Below are positions 21,841 to 33,714 of a stretch of 64,000 nt of DNA, in pieces. Below the pieces are notes generated by a model. The model made no database searches, had not been told where the DNA came from, and saw only the letters and a list, made by a program, of their open reading frames with translations. Source of the stretch: Hysterangium stoloniferum (lineage: Eukaryota > Basidiomycota > Agaricomycetes > Hysterangiales > Hysterangiaceae); contig WHVD01000050.1 in assembly GCA_015178975.1 (NCBI GenBank), forward strand, positions 310,001-374,000, given 5' to 3'. The translations under genes were made by a program, and so were the position numbers. Each line of letters opens with the position of its first letter. Position 1 is the first letter of the stretch.

Positions 21841-23456
21841 CTACACCACGGTTAATCTGCATAATTTCAAGCCTATGTTCTCATCAGAACAACTGTCCGC
21901 ATCTATCCGAGCCACTTACCTCATTCATCCAGTCTTGCGAAGCGTTATCCTTATGGATACCGAAAAGTTACATCAAGACATACTATCGGCAATTCCATCA
22001 GACCCAGTCACCAAAGCACACCTCGATAACCCATCCGACCCCAATCAGCCCCGGTGGTCATTAGACTCACAAGGTTTCATTAGACTTACAAGGTTTCATT
22101 AGACTTGACAATCGCATCTATGTACCAGATTCCGAAACCCTTCAGCTGCGAATCTTACAACATAAGCACGATCACCCAATCTCGGGACATTTCGGCCTCA
22201 ATAAGACTCTCTCACTCATTAGAAGAGAATATACATGGCCCGGCATCCGAGATTTTGTTAAGCACTATTGTAAATCTTGTACTACATGTTTACACTCTAA
22301 ATCACAGTGACACAAACCATATGGCCTACTCAAACAATTACCGATACCAGAAAAACCCTGGAACTCGATTTCTATGGATTTCATCGAGCACCTACTGGCA
22401 TCCAAAGGTCACACAGCAATCCTAGTTGTTGTGGATCGGCTCTCAAAGCAAAGTATTTCATTCCCACATATGACACAATAACATCTGTACAGTTAGCTGA
22501 ATTATTCGTCACCCACGTATTTTCCAAGCATGGCGTTCCATCGCATGTCACATCCGATTGTGGATCTGAGTTTGTCTCTCACTTTTTTAGGTCACTCAGA
22601 AAAGCACTAGACATGAAGTTACACTTCACTTCAGGCTACCACCCGGAAGGCGATGGCCAAACCGAATGCATGAATCAAACCTCGGAACAGTACATTCATG
22701 TCTATTGTAACTATCAACAAGACAATTGGAAATCACTACTACCACTAGCCGAATTTGCATATAACAATGCACCAAATGCCACTACTGGCATTTTGCCTTT
22801 CTTTGCAAACAAAGGCCACAACCCCAATATCACAATCCACCCGGAACGCAATCTTGCATCTGCCCGTGCTCAAGACTTTGTTACAAACCTTGATGAGCTA
22901 CATCAAGAACTTCATAAAACTATCGCAATGGCCCAAGAACAATACCAACGGTCTGCAGATAAGAATCGACTTCCGCCCCCCTAATCTCAAGATCGGGGAC
23001 TGAGTATTCATTAAAGCCGAGTTTTTCTGAACTACTAGACCCTCTAAAAAGCTCCCTGAAAAATATTTAGGTCCTTTTGAAGTTATAGCACAAGCTGGCA
23101 CACTTTCATGGACGCTTCGGCTTCCTGACAACATGCGTGCAGTGCACCCGGTATTTCATGTATCTATGTTAGAACCTTGTGTTGCTAACAGTATACCAGA
23201 TCACATACAACCACCACTGCCACCTGTGATCATTGATGGAGAACCTGAATTTGAGATATCAGAGATCCTAGACTCAAAAATCGACAATCACCGATGCTCA
23301 TGCAAATTACTTTATTTGGTTAAATGGGCTGGCTATGAAGGAATAGATGAAGAAACTTCATGAATCCTAGCTACAGAGCTTGGCAATGCCTCGGAAATTG
23401 TTTTAGGGTTTCATCAAGCTTATCCGAATAAACCCAGTCCTCTAAATTCCTTATAA
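21841..23456 (+). pseudogene. Gypsy A integrase with C-terminal chromodomain
   Basis: HHCC zinc region HDHPISGHFG and CKSCTTCL. Core DDE: MDFIEH (about 22378), TSDCGSEF (22555) and GDGQTE (22655). The C-terminal part has KKLPEKYLGPFEV and HPVFHVSMLEP, then a chromodomain EFEISEILDS...LLYLVKWAGYEGIDEETS (about 23250-23360), with TGA where the conserved Trp follows. A 20-bp tandem duplication near 22070-22100 adds a frameshift. Chromodomains of this class tether integration to modified histones. Confidence 0.92.
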
Positions 23457-23543
23457 GTCTTTCATGCGGTATCCGACCTTTTTCCTACTATGCCTTATGA
23501 AATCACACTTTTGTTTGTTTGTTTTAAAATCATTATATTCCGG

Positions 23544-24551
23544 CTATTTAAAAGTCTCTTCTACCACCTCTCCTTCTTCTCTGGCCTCCGAACCCTCCCC
23601 CTCACCGACAGCCACTGATACCTCTTCACCGACCTTCTCCGATAACTCAACACCATGCCCAATCCCATCACAACTCGACACCTCTAAGTACTGCTCAAGT
23701 TGCCCTCCAAGGGACTCTATAACACTGGTTTGTTTCTCCAGCCCGACACCCAAAAGTCGCAACTGCTCAGTCATGAGCCCTTGCTGTTGCAGTGTCTCAA
23801 GTTGGAACCAAGTCGTTTCCAAGAAGTAGGTGTGCATAAGCCGGTTCTGCTCTTCCAGAGCATCGGCCTGTCATTCTTGATAGGACCCATTGCCATTGGC
23901 ATCTGGGAATACACATCCGAGTTTTTGGTTGGCGCACTCTTGACAAGTGTGGCCCCGACCACTTGCCCGAGTATGGCAGGTCTGACCCTGTTTGGTGCAC
24001 CAGTTGCACTTGGGGTCATTTTCGGCCCCCATTTTAGGGGCTTGTTTTTGTTTCTATAAATCAGATTTAGAAATTTTCTAAATTAGGGACCCGAACCTAC
24101 CTTAGGGCTCGACGGCCCTAGTACATCCTCCTCATCCTCATCCTCCTCATCCTCATCCTCCTCTTCGTCATCAGACTCCGAAGGCGTCGCGGCCTTACAC
24201 TAAAAAAAAAAAAGTTAGTAGATTTTGAAAGGTATACGGGAACCGACTTACCTTCCCCTCTCGCTTCTTTTTTGCCACCTCCTCTCGCGCCCATTCGGCC
24301 TCCTGCTTCTTCTTCTTCGCGAGCACTGCATCCCAGTGCTTGCGTGCAGCCTCTTCCGCTGCCAGCTTCTTCTCCTCAGCCTCAATGGCTGCCAACTCCT
24401 CCTTCTCCTTCCACTCCTCCTCTTCATGCGCCTTCCGTTTCTCCTCGAGTAGACGATGACATTCTTGCACATTGGGTGGTCCACTGGGGACTGACATGGG
24501 AGGGACTGTTAACTGAACTGGAAACTGCTTCGACCCCGAACCAATGGTCAT
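23544..24551 (-). CDS. Gypsy A accessory antisense gene: coiled coil plus six-Cys zinc-cluster-like domain
   Basis: Spliced minus-strand gene between pol and the 3' LTR, convergent with pol. ATG at 24551; exons 24551-24252, 24199-24101 and 24053-23544. Intron 1 (52 nt) has GTAAGT, a CTAAC branch site and a poly-T/TAG acceptor; intron 2 is 47 nt (GTAGGT...TAG). Exon 1 is a charged Glu/Lys/Ala coiled coil. Exon 2 is an Asp/Glu run. Exon 3 opens with C-x2-C-x6-C-x10-C-x2-C-x6-C (CNWC, then QTC, HTCQEC, LGC), resembling a Zn2Cys6 cluster, followed by a Leu/Gln-rich helix and an acidic tail. One TGA interrupts exon 3 near 23866. Gypsy B has the same gene with the same intron positions. Function unknown. 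Confidence 0.82.
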
Positions 24552-24600
24552 GGTGGTCGAGGGAAGAGAAGTGAAGAATCAAGCGCTGGTACCCTTCAAA

Positions 24601-24608
24601 TTTTTATA
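24601..24608 (-). promoter_or_regulatory. TATA box of the Gypsy A accessory gene
   Basis: TATAAAAA on the minus strand, about 50 bp upstream of the ATG at 24551, in the 174-bp gap between the gene and the 3' LTR. This suggests transcription independent of the LTR. Confidence 0.6.
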
Positions 24609-24724
24609 CGTAAATTTTTTCCGAGTCACATGATGTTTTGACACACCCAACCGTACCCGACGAGTTTTACATATGGGATCTAGATTTTCAGCCTCCTTGG
24701 GATTTCGGCCAAATGGGGAGATAC

Positions 24725-25466
24725 TGTTACGACTGTGTTGCAGCCCTATCGGTCCCCAAGGTTATCAACACCATTCGATGATTCCAAGTTACCGTTCAAG
24801 TCATCACATTGGAAACCATTGGCCCCCAATGCTGACGTACACTTTCATGGTGATCAAACTCCATTTACACCCACATCAAAATATACTTGAACTATCTGGT
24901 TAAACTCTGATATGTCCCTTTTATTATGATGATCCGCTCTATCCTATGTTTCACATATGTCTATATATATTTGTAACCCTCGAACTATTTCCTTTCTTCA
25001 TAATTCCACTCTCAGTTATTTCACGGCCTCCGAACTAATAGTACCCTCCCATTCCTAGTCAAGTTTATTTGTCAATACCGTGTTCTGCTCTTCTCCCAGT
25101 TAGTATTTTCTAGACGCCTGTTACTTGTATATGAACCCGCTGTAGTTGTAGTTACTAGGCAATCAGAATATCGACTCAGAATACCCTCTTACAACTATTG
25201 AAATCTCGTACTAAGTATTCCTCTTTCCACCTTCGCATGCGCTTGCCCCCTCTCAGTCCCTGACCCCTTGGCCCGACACTCGACTTATCCCTTGATTCTG
25301 ATCGGTAGTTCCACTGAGAGGTATTCATTAGGACTAGTCTTCACCCACCCAAAATTTAAGGACACCCAATGGATAATTGTGAGGGCGCAGCACACAAGCT
25401 GAAGCCAAGTCCTTCCGATCGGTCCCCGTCGGTCCACCAACATTAGTCAGTTTTTAGTTCTTAACA
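24725..25466 (+). repeat. Gypsy A 3' LTR
   Basis: 742 bp, preceded by purine-rich AAATGGGGAGATAC (polypurine tract) and followed by TSD ACCTA. Module at 25396-25412. Confidence 0.96.
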
Positions 25467-25471
25467 ACCTA

Positions 25472-25676
25472 GCATATTGTTGGAGCCCCTGGCTTCCCAT
25501 CTCTACCTCTTTGTGTATTCCTGGACTCCCTGGGTTTCCCATATCCATCTGTCTGAAATTGGACCCAATGATCATGTAAGGGCACAGCACAAAAGCTGAA
25601 GCCAACTCCTACCTGTCCCCAGAACATCTACAGGTTTTCTCCAGATACCTGCCTGTAAGCCCTGAGCTTAACAATA
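25472..25676 (+). repeat. 3' part of a second epsilon-family LTR
   Basis: Resumes the sequence interrupted at 17452; contains the shared module (25593-25609), ends GAGCTTAACA and is followed by TSD ATATG. Confidence 0.75.
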
Positions 25677-25687
25677 TGATGGATTAT

Positions 25688-26504
25688 TGTTAGGATATGT
25701 ACAGGGCAGGTCTCCAGAGAAACCTGTAAAATATCCAGTAGGACTTGGCTTCAGCTTATAGGCTGCGCCCTTGCTAGATCGTGTTGTCCAATTTCAGACA
25801 GGCAGATGGGAATCCTGGGGAGTCCAGGCAGAGGTCGTGGGTTGAGGAGTTGTAGGTCGGAGGTCGTGGGTCATGAGTCGAGATTGGTGAAAGAGATAGA
25901 TGCGCTGGAGCCCGTGGGCTCCGACTAATTGTGAGCGGTGTAATTCAAGTAGGGGTTTAGAGTGGAAAATGTATTAGATTACTGGGGGGAATCTAAGCCA
26001 ATTTTCTGACTGGATTGTATGTACAACATCTGCCAGTTTAAATAGACCGTGGAGTGAATGTCATACCGAATCCAGTAATGATGAAATGAAACGAGCAAAC
26101 CATAAAATGGGAATAGTAAACACCAAGTTTGGTGTTAGGAACGGGACGGCACGGAGCGGAGTCTGAATAGTGACAAATCAAAAACCATAATGGGAAAAAG
26201 AGCGGGAGCGGAGTCCAAATCGTGACAGGTCATTTGACTAAAATGGGAATGGGGCTCTGTTAGAGGGGTGATGGGTTTTCTGAGCTGGGTCCAGTGACTG
26301 ACACGCAGGATGAGGTCAGACATAGACAGAGACAGAGTCCAGTGAGTATTCTGGTGACTGAAACACAACGTAATGAAGTTGAACGTAGACAAGTCTGATG
26401 TACAAAGTCCGGTGGGAATTCCAGTAAACTGATAATGGGTGTGTATAGGGTGCGGGTGTGTATAAGTTAGTGCCCAGAGTCTGGCAGGATTTCCGGTCGT
26501 AACA
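25688..26504 (-). mobile_element. Solo LTR, family alpha
   Basis: 817 bp, reverse complement of the LTR at 5823-6662, TSD ATTAT at 25683-25687 and 26505-26509. Module at 25741-25757. Confidence 0.95.
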
Positions 26505-27342
26505 ATTATATATATAAGATCAACTGCATCATAGCTCTTTTTCATCCAGACTTGTCCACTATATGTACCATACACACAAATACAGCCAGATTGTTAAGTG
26601 CAGGAAATCTACCTGGTTTTTCTGGTGGTTATTCTAAAGGGTTTCCAGAGACAGTTTGGGGATTTCCTGGGAGATAGTCAAGGGAATAGGCTGTAGAGTT
26701 TCTGGGAAATCATCTGGGGGGTATTGGAATATTACCAGGGTACAAGAAAGACTTGATGTACTCTCACACAATGAGTTCCAGGAAAGTGGGAACATTGGTT
26801 TAGAGAAAGCAATGAGAGTTGACACAGCTAAGCTGATGAGGTTCAGGTCATAAATTACTGAAAACATTTAGAGGGACATAGGAAGTCCAGCCAGAGTCTG
26901 GGTTGGGAAATGACCAAGGTGTTAAAAGTGTAGAAAATGATTGACCTCCCAACTAGTATGATCTCTATTGTTTGCCCCCCAATTGACTTAGTTACCATCA
27001 TTGGCCCTCCAACTTAGGGCCTCTTCTCTCCCCATTTAGCTTAAGAGGGGTAAAACAAGGTTGTGGGGGGGGGGGGGATGACAGGGATCTTAACAAGGAT
27101 CAGAACCATGATCAAGTTGAATTAGCCATACAGGATAGTGATATTTCCCATGTCAAGCAAGGGCACCCAAACCATGTCTAAATGTGATTAACATGTATCA
27201 AGACAATTGAAGGTGAATTATAATTTGGAAACTTACAAGAGACACTTGTGAAAAGGTTGAGTAGCATGACCTTCAAGGATGTTTCTGTTGTCAATAGGAA
27301 GCTTTATCATCCTCATCAGAGTGGATGGTAGACTTCAAGTAG
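26505..27342. other. No supported gene; 13-bp G run at 27065-27077
   Basis: Probably the decayed 5' part of the Gypsy C remnant, but I see no gag motif before 27343. Confidence 0.4.
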
Positions 27343-27930
27343 ATGCTCCCCAACTGCACATTGTCAATGGGCTATTCCACTCTCTGCCACCAATTCCACT
27401 CCAGCTTACCTTCCCACCTCAAAGACAAAGTCTCAAAAAGTGAAGATGGCAAACCAAAGACTTTGGCCTGCATGTGCCTCAAGGGTCAGAATTCAGATGC
27501 TGATCATTGGGAACATCACACAAACATTTCCCATGAGAATCCCATGGACAAAGCCGACAAGTCTGCAAAAAACAAGTCCAACAAAAACAACTTGTCTAAC
27601 AACTCAAATGACAAGAACTCTTCCAGAAACAACAAAAACAACCCTGGCAACATCCCCAAAGGTCAGGAAACTGGAAAACAACAGTCAACTTGAAAACCTG
27701 ACTTTACTGGAAAACTTGGGCCCAATGGCAAGCTTACCCCACAATAAAAGCAGCATTGTATGGACAACAACCTCTGCTTTATGTATATGTGGGAAACCCT
27801 GTCACTGTGTTCCAGAATACCTGGTAGCAAAATCCAATAAAACTTCCAAAAGCTACATAACCACCACTTTTTCTTTGCTTCCACATCAAAGGAGAAACCA
27901 GTTCCTAAGGCAAAAAAGAATAACCAACCC

Positions 27931-28640
27931 TGTTAAGATCTAAGGCATAAAGACAAAGGGGAAGTGATGCCAGGGGGGCAAAAGGTATTTGTACTTAACC
28001 AGGAGGTCTGGTTCTACAAAACAAGTGGAGCTTGGCTTCAACTCATGTGTTGCACCCATGCATTAAACTGTTAGGGTGGTCCAGTATTTTGAAAAGAGTG
28101 AGTAGTATGAATTATACTAAAGACAATGCTTAGCTGAATCAACCAGAAGGCTGAAATGCTAAGGGGCATGGAGGTAAGAGTTGTGGCTGGCCACTGACAT
28201 CTCCAAGAGGGTTAGGAGAAAGGAAAGGGACTTAAAACAAGAGAAGGGCAATCTAAGTCAATATTTGAACTAAATAACTATAGAATACATGATAGGAACT
28301 TTTATATACAAAAGTGTAATGGATGATTGGGAGGCCAATCAAGGAAGAAAGAAGTTGTGACAAGTCAAGGGAAGCAGGGAAGAGAACAAGGGTCAAACTA
28401 AAACTAAATGTGATGACACACCAGTATTCTAAATTTATGTGTCAAATAACATCTACATGTAGAATGGGTGATAGGAAAGCATTGGGACAGAGATGGGACA
28501 GAATGACCAAAAGGGTAATCTACAGGAAGATAGGTGTCATGGTGCCACAAGTGGTGACACCATGGTCAGGGTAGTGCAGTGCTGGAGGGTTACAAGGGTG
28601 AAAACACATTGTGGGGGCCTGAAGGATAAGGATCCTAACG
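27931..28640 (-). mobile_element. Solo LTR, family delta
   Basis: 710 bp, TGTTAAGATCTAAGG...GATCCTAACG, reverse complement of the LTR at 28870-30142 without its insert. Flanks CAACCC (27925-27930) and CAATCC (28641-28646) look like a TSD with one substitution. Carries the module near 28030-28046. Confidence 0.82.
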
Positions 28641-28869
28641 CAATCCTTCAGACTCTATGCAGACATAGGTTGCATTGACTCTCCATACATTCATGAGTTC
28701 ACCCATCTCAATGCTTCTGCTCTTTTGAACTTTGACTCATTATTTGTACAACTTACTCCTGTTATGCCCAATGACTCTGTTTTTGTGACCTTGTAAATTC
28801 TGGCTTTACACACTGTTTTTTAGATATAAATTTTGTCCAAAAGAATTGCTTGAAGACTTATTTGGTAAA

Positions 28870-30142
28870 TGTTAGGATTGACATGAATCAAATTTCCTTC
28901 AATTAAGTCAAATAATAATTGTAATATATTCTACAAAACTGAATACAGAAGCCTCGTTCGATGAAGTATAGATTTGCCCTGTCGATGAAGTGAGAGGCTA
29001 ATACCAGTCACAAAGGTTCACAGATGTTAATATTGAAGGGTTTCAACTATCATGTAAAATAAGATCGAGAGGTAGATTAATAATACAGATAACTAATATA
29101 CAATGGAGAGATTTTCTGACTGAGGTCCTTCACTCTTCTCATTGCCCTTTTATGCCTTTCTTCATTAAACTATAATTAAACTATGACCTATGAATGAAAT
29201 CATATATGATGTCAAAATGAGACAAGTTGAATTTAAGTTGAATAAATTTGAGGGTGTTGAAGATGTTGAATAGAATATCAAGTTGGAATATTTGTCAAAG
29301 ATAAATTGATGTGTTGAAGATGAGTCAAAGAGTTGTCAAAAGTTACCTTGAATATTTTGTAACAATGTTGTGACTGTGACATTTGTGACAAGGATCCTCA
29401 CCCTTTTGGGCCCCCACAACTTGGTCTTACCTTGATAACCTTTCCAGGACCTTGACATCAGTGCCTCAGACTATGAAGCCACCACCTCAGGACCCCAACA
29501 CTTGGTTTATGTTGTTATCCCTGTCTTTCAGCCCCCACAACTTGTTCTTACCCTTGTAACCTTCCAGCCCCCAGGACATGGCACCACCTCCTTGGCACCC
29601 CAAAACCTGTTTTGTTGTATATAACCCCTTTAGGCATTCCATTCTGTCTCTGTTCCGATGCTCTCCCTTCATCTGTTCTACATATAAACATTATTTGCCA
29701 CCTCATACCTTTTAGAATACTTTTGTTACATCACATTTAGTTCTAGCTTGTTCCTTGTTCCTTCCAATACTTCTTTTGACCTGTCATTACCTCTCACTTC
29801 TCTAATCAGCCTTCTGATCATCCATCTCACTGTAGTATAAAGTCTTTCTCATGTTGAAACTCAACCTAGATTACCCTCCTCTTGCTTAAGTCCTCTTTAC
29901 ATTCCTCTTAATACCCATTACTCTACAACTCTTAGTATTTTTGGCCCTCCAGTCAATTAAGCTAGGTGTTGTTTGAAATACAGGATGCACCCTAACAGTT
30001 CATGTGCAGGTACAACACATAGATTGAAGCCAAGCTCCACTTTGCCTTATAGAATTGGACCTCCCAATTAGTACAATTCACCTTTTTCAGACCTCTGAAA
30101 TCATTCCCTTTTGCCCCCCTTGCTTTTTCTTAGATCTTAACA
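28870..30142 (+). mobile_element. Solo LTR, family delta, carrying a nested solo LTR
   Basis: Starts TGTTAGGAT, ends AGATCTTAACA, TSD GTAAA at 28865-28869 and 30143-30147. Removing the nested insert restores TGTTAGGATCC, matching the sister copy; net length is about 756 bp. Module at 30021-30037. Confidence 0.88.
28879..29390. mobile_element. 512-bp insertion inside the delta LTR (solo-LTR-like)
   Basis: TGACATGAATC...ATTTGTGACA with TSD AGGAT at 28874-28878 and 29391-29395. No coding content; family not recognised. Confidence 0.82.
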
Positions 30143-30290
30143 GTAAACCTGATCCTGTGCAGACTTTTCAATGGTACAAGCAATTCAGTTATCACCAAAT
30201 TTTGTGACCTACCTATTTGGTTCCTATGTGGAACACCACAGATGGCACTGCAGTTGGAGATACTGCCATTAGGAGCACCAATGTCAGTGT

Positions 30291-31521
30291 GATGTATTAG
30301 CCTTATTTTAATACTATTTTCCAAAAAAGGAGTCCAGTGCTCTATCAAAATGTGCAAATACTCAATTCACTGCAAGGTAAAATAATTCAAGTATTTGATA
30401 TTAATCAGTGGCAGCCTGAATAGACTTAGAACCCCTGAAGTCAAGAGTTTACTTGAATATATGCACCCTACTTTGCAAAGAAGGTTTTGAGAGCTGCTTG
30501 TGCAAGCTTGTTCTTTTTCTGTGAAAATATGTACTTAAAATATGAATAACAATTCACTGATTCAGAATCTAGATTCAACTTCGATTCTAGCTAGTTTATA
30601 TATATTTTATACTATTTATCAACCAGTAAAAATATTTATAAACAGGTCAAAAGATTAGATATAGAATAAAACACTATTTGGCTAATATATGCTTTATTTA
30701 CACTAACCTACAGGGTCTACTGTGATACTAACTTATCAGGATCTTAATGTAGTCTTAAGGATCTTGCAAGGATATTCTCAGTATTTATTTATGCTCAAAC
30801 ACTTGAGATGTTTTGTGAATATGTAATAAACAGTCAAATTACTCAACTAGAGGTGACTGAAGTCTTAGACTACAAATAACAATGTAAGGAAAACTAATAA
30901 TCAGTACTCAATTAAGAGTTGACTATAGTATGAAACTATTTATATATTATAGGTTGATAGCCAACAACTCTAACTGAGGTGGCAACAGATATATAAAAGC
31001 CAACTATTCAATTAAGAAGTGGCAAGGGGGAACAAAAGTCAACAACTCAGATTGAGGTGACAAGGAGAACAACAGATCAGTCAACAACTCAGATTGAGGT
31101 GACAAGGGATCTGATTGGGCCAACAACTCTGATAGAGGTGGCAAGGGTTTCCAACAGCTCTGATAGAGGTGGAATTAGATGTCCAACTGCCCAGATTGGG
31201 GTGGAGTAGGCTGCTTGCTGCAGTGACACACAGATGTGGTGGGTTGATGATATGATATGATATGATATTCAAGGCTGGAGCTGAGCTCCTTATATACATT
31301 TTAGTCTGAGACATTTAGAAGATTCTAGAAGATTGAATGATGTCATTCTGGGAGGAATGATGTCATTTAGAATTTTCTAGAGCATTGTGGAAGGTTCTAA
31401 CTACTTCTAAGACACTATAGAATGTTCTTGGCATAATGGAACATTCTAGAATCTTATAGAATATTCTACAATATTCTATCTACTATTAGTACTTATTATC
31501 TACTGTTCCATTGGGAGCCAC
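30291..31521. other. Uncharacterised AT-rich repeat region
   Basis: No gene supported. Contains the minisatellite at 30957-31203, a GATAT microsatellite near 31247-31268, and a run of TTCTAGAA-like inverted pentamers at 31310-31480. It may be part of an unidentified LTR. Confidence 0.4.
30957..31203. repeat. Minisatellite, ~39-43 bp unit, about six imperfect copies
   Basis: Units share CAACAACTC.GATTGAGGTGACAAGG with variable spacers. Confidence 0.75.
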
Positions 31522-31692
31522 TGTTGAGATTATTTGCACAGTTATAAATAATACTCTCAGTGAGTGATAAACCTTCACTGAGAGGCTACGCAATTGGTCT
31601 CTATGCTCCATAAGCGTAATGTAACTATACAGTTACCCTACACTGCATTCCAGCTTACCAAAGGTAGCTTACATAATGCTAATATTTCAACA
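31522..31692 (-). repeat. Copia-3 3' LTR
   Basis: 171 bp with TG/CA ends, next to the polypurine tract at 31693-31703. The left flank GCCAC would be the TSD, but its partner is not in the window. Confidence 0.7.
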
Positions 31693-31812
31693 CCCTCCCT
31701 TAAGTGGAACACGGTCCAATCAGGTATGAGAACATTTTGGCCTTCGGTCTGGCTAATGTTTTGGAGGTCAGTGGGGTCATTGTCTGTAGGGATGTAGCGG
31801 CATGAAGGTGAG

Positions 31813-32295
31813 TCATCTCATAGCTACATCGCGAATACAGCGATTTTGCTTATCAACATGCTTCGTGCAAATGTGAAATTCACCAGTCTTGATAATTGGA
31901 ATTGTGGATGGGTGATCGCAATTAGCAGTGATAGGATAAGTGAGTGAGTATGTGATTTCAGCTCTAAATGCCTGTGTCCAAAAACTTTTCTCCATAACAT
32001 GAGTCACACCTATATATTTTGCCTCTGTCGATAATAATGCAACAAAAGGTTTCTTTTTCGAATTCCAGGAAATCGCATCTCTATCCATGTTAAAACAATT
32101 ACTGGATGTCGAATATTGATACTCTTGCGAGCTCCAATCTATGTCCATGAAGACTTCGATGTCGTTGCGTGAGTCGTCATGCTTGTTGCCAATCCCTAAT
32201 GATTTGTCTTGCATTCCTTTCAGGTACCAGAAAACTCTCTTTGTGGTTTTCCAATGTGGACAGTTGTGGTTCTGCATGTATTGCAACAATAGCAA
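31813..32295 (-). pseudogene. Copia-3 RNase H
   Basis: Typical blocks: KRVFWYLKGMQD, VFMDIDWSSQ, ISWNSKKKPFVALLSTEAKYI, and a C-terminal HICTKHVDKQNR. Open for 160 codons, so less decayed than the rest of the element. Confidence 0.85.
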
Positions 32296-32393
32296 TACAA
32301 CTGCTGCACGATATGGTCCATTTTGTATATTTTCACATCAGTGGGACATGTTTGGGCATTGGATCAAGAGATGCTGGTGGGGATCAAGTGGGG

Positions 32394-33714
32394 TTAGCAG
32401 TGTTGCATCCTGTAGACCAAAATTGGGTCCCTTTCTACTTGAATTCCAAATAACCAGTCGACTTCTCCTAAATCTTTTATTTCAAGCCGTTCTGTAAGCT
32501 TGTCCTTGAATCGAGTGATGACCGACTTCAAATTTCTGGTCGTCATGATATCGTTAACGTCAACTGCAGTGACTTTGGCCTGCGAAAAACCTTGTGCGGC
32601 GAACCTATGTTTGTATTTGGTAATTTTGCCATCTGGCCTATGCTTATACAGTGGAATGATCTTGGTATCAATATCATTCACATTTTCCAGCAGTCCTATG
32701 AGTTCCTGAGTACTGTATTTTACCTCTTTGACATTCACTGCTGATTTATTGATTTCTTCCATTGCAGTTGTCATGGCAGTTTCATATGACATTGAGACTG
32801 TTGGTAACATCTCACCGGGTTCACCGTTTTGTGCATTTTGCATGACATTCCGAGTGTCCAGGGGTCCATTCCCTCCCTCAATCGGTATGTCATTCAAAAC
32901 AACTATGTTCGATCCATTGTTTCTTTCAATAGTTATCACTCCACGCCTCATGTCCTCAACACTACAACACTAGTGGGCAGTTCTTCCAATTTGTGGATTG
33001 CTGTGGCCATCACGTTTTCAAGCATTGTCAAAAATGGCAGTAAATTCTCATTGATATCATCCTCGAGAGTTTTACCAATCTGCAGCAATTCTGCGACAGC
33101 TGCAGTGTCACGTGGTGCATGGTTGGGGATCAGCACTGAGGTTATCACTATGCCTTTGGGGTATGCAGGTCCATTTTGGCCTCCCTCAATCGGTCCATGT
33201 CCACTTGTGATATCACGGATGTGTATACCGATGGTTTGCCTACACGGTGGCTTCGACATAGCATCTCTGACTCTGGGGTTGGCATGATGTCCTCAAGGTC
33301 CTCAAGAGGTTCCATCCTTGCATGCGGGATCTCGTCCCATTGTCCATATTGTACAGGTGAGTCAGTCAGCGTGTTTTGTACAACACATTGGGTGCTCATA
33401 GGGCCATTCCCTCCCTCAACCAGCACATTGTTCAAAAATTTGATGACTGATTCGTCGAACTTGACATTTTGTTCTACTGTGGCACGTCGTTTTCCAGGCG
33501 AATAGGTATGGCACCCTTTTCTCTTGCTGTTGGATCCTACACAATGCCCCTTTTCAGCCTCGAGTTCCAGATTCCCACGGTTTTCATTAAAGGCAGTGAA
33601 TTGACGGCGGTTAGGTGACTTGTGGTTTGACATTGCTGAATTATAGATGTCAGTTTCCGTATGCTTGGGTGAACTCATTTCTTGTGATAAGGTGGGTCTG
33701 GTGAATGTTGTCAT
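32394..33714 (-). pseudogene. Copia-3 linker and RT remnant
   Basis: The part at 32394-32951 has RPDGKITKYKHRFAAQGFSQ and LEIKDLGEVDWLFGIQVE, with the catalytic middle of RT deleted. The part at 32948-33714 is linker sequence with three diverged copies of an EGGNGP.xT..V.QN unit (near 32870, 33170 and 33400). Confidence 0.75.

Larger units (their letters stand above)
17458..25466 (+). mobile_element. Gypsy A: chromodomain Ty3/Gypsy element (chromovirus)
   Basis: LTRs of 742 bp each (17458-18199, 24725-25466) and TSD ACCTA (17453-17457, 25467-25471). The order is gag, protease, RT, RNase H, integrase, chromodomain, then a convergent spliced accessory gene before the 3' LTR. Many TGA stops and several frameshifts make it inactive. 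Solo LTRs of this beta family occur at 10170, 37778 and 52072. Confidence 0.97.
16773..25676 (+). mobile_element. Epsilon-family LTR remnant, split by Gypsy A
   Basis: A full LTR (16773-17354, TGTTAGGACCAGG...GAGCTTAACA) is followed directly by the 3' part of a second LTR (17355-17452 plus 25472-25676). TSD ATATG occurs at 16768-16772 and 25677-25681. No coding interior is present. Gypsy A later inserted into the second LTR copy, splitting it. Confidence 0.8.
27343..30290 (+). pseudogene. Gypsy C remnant: gag C-terminus and protease, split by LTR insertions
   Basis: Segment 27343-27930 matches the Gypsy A gag C-terminus (HLKDKVSK, KGQNSDADHWE, then an Asn/Lys/Ser-rich tail and a decayed knuckle). 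Segment 28641-28869 resumes with CIDSPYIHEFTHLNAS, and NSGFTHC stands where the protease DSGSTHC should be. Segment 30148-30290 continues with LFNGTSNSVITKF. The DSG catalytic Asp is lost in this reading. No RT or integrase was seen beyond 30300, so only a fragment survives. Confidence 0.8.

Noticed and set aside
18237..23456. TGA read as Trp (alternative genetic code)
   Set aside because: TGA also falls at Arg and Cys positions, and host genes such as UPRT use TGG for Trp, so decay explains it better.
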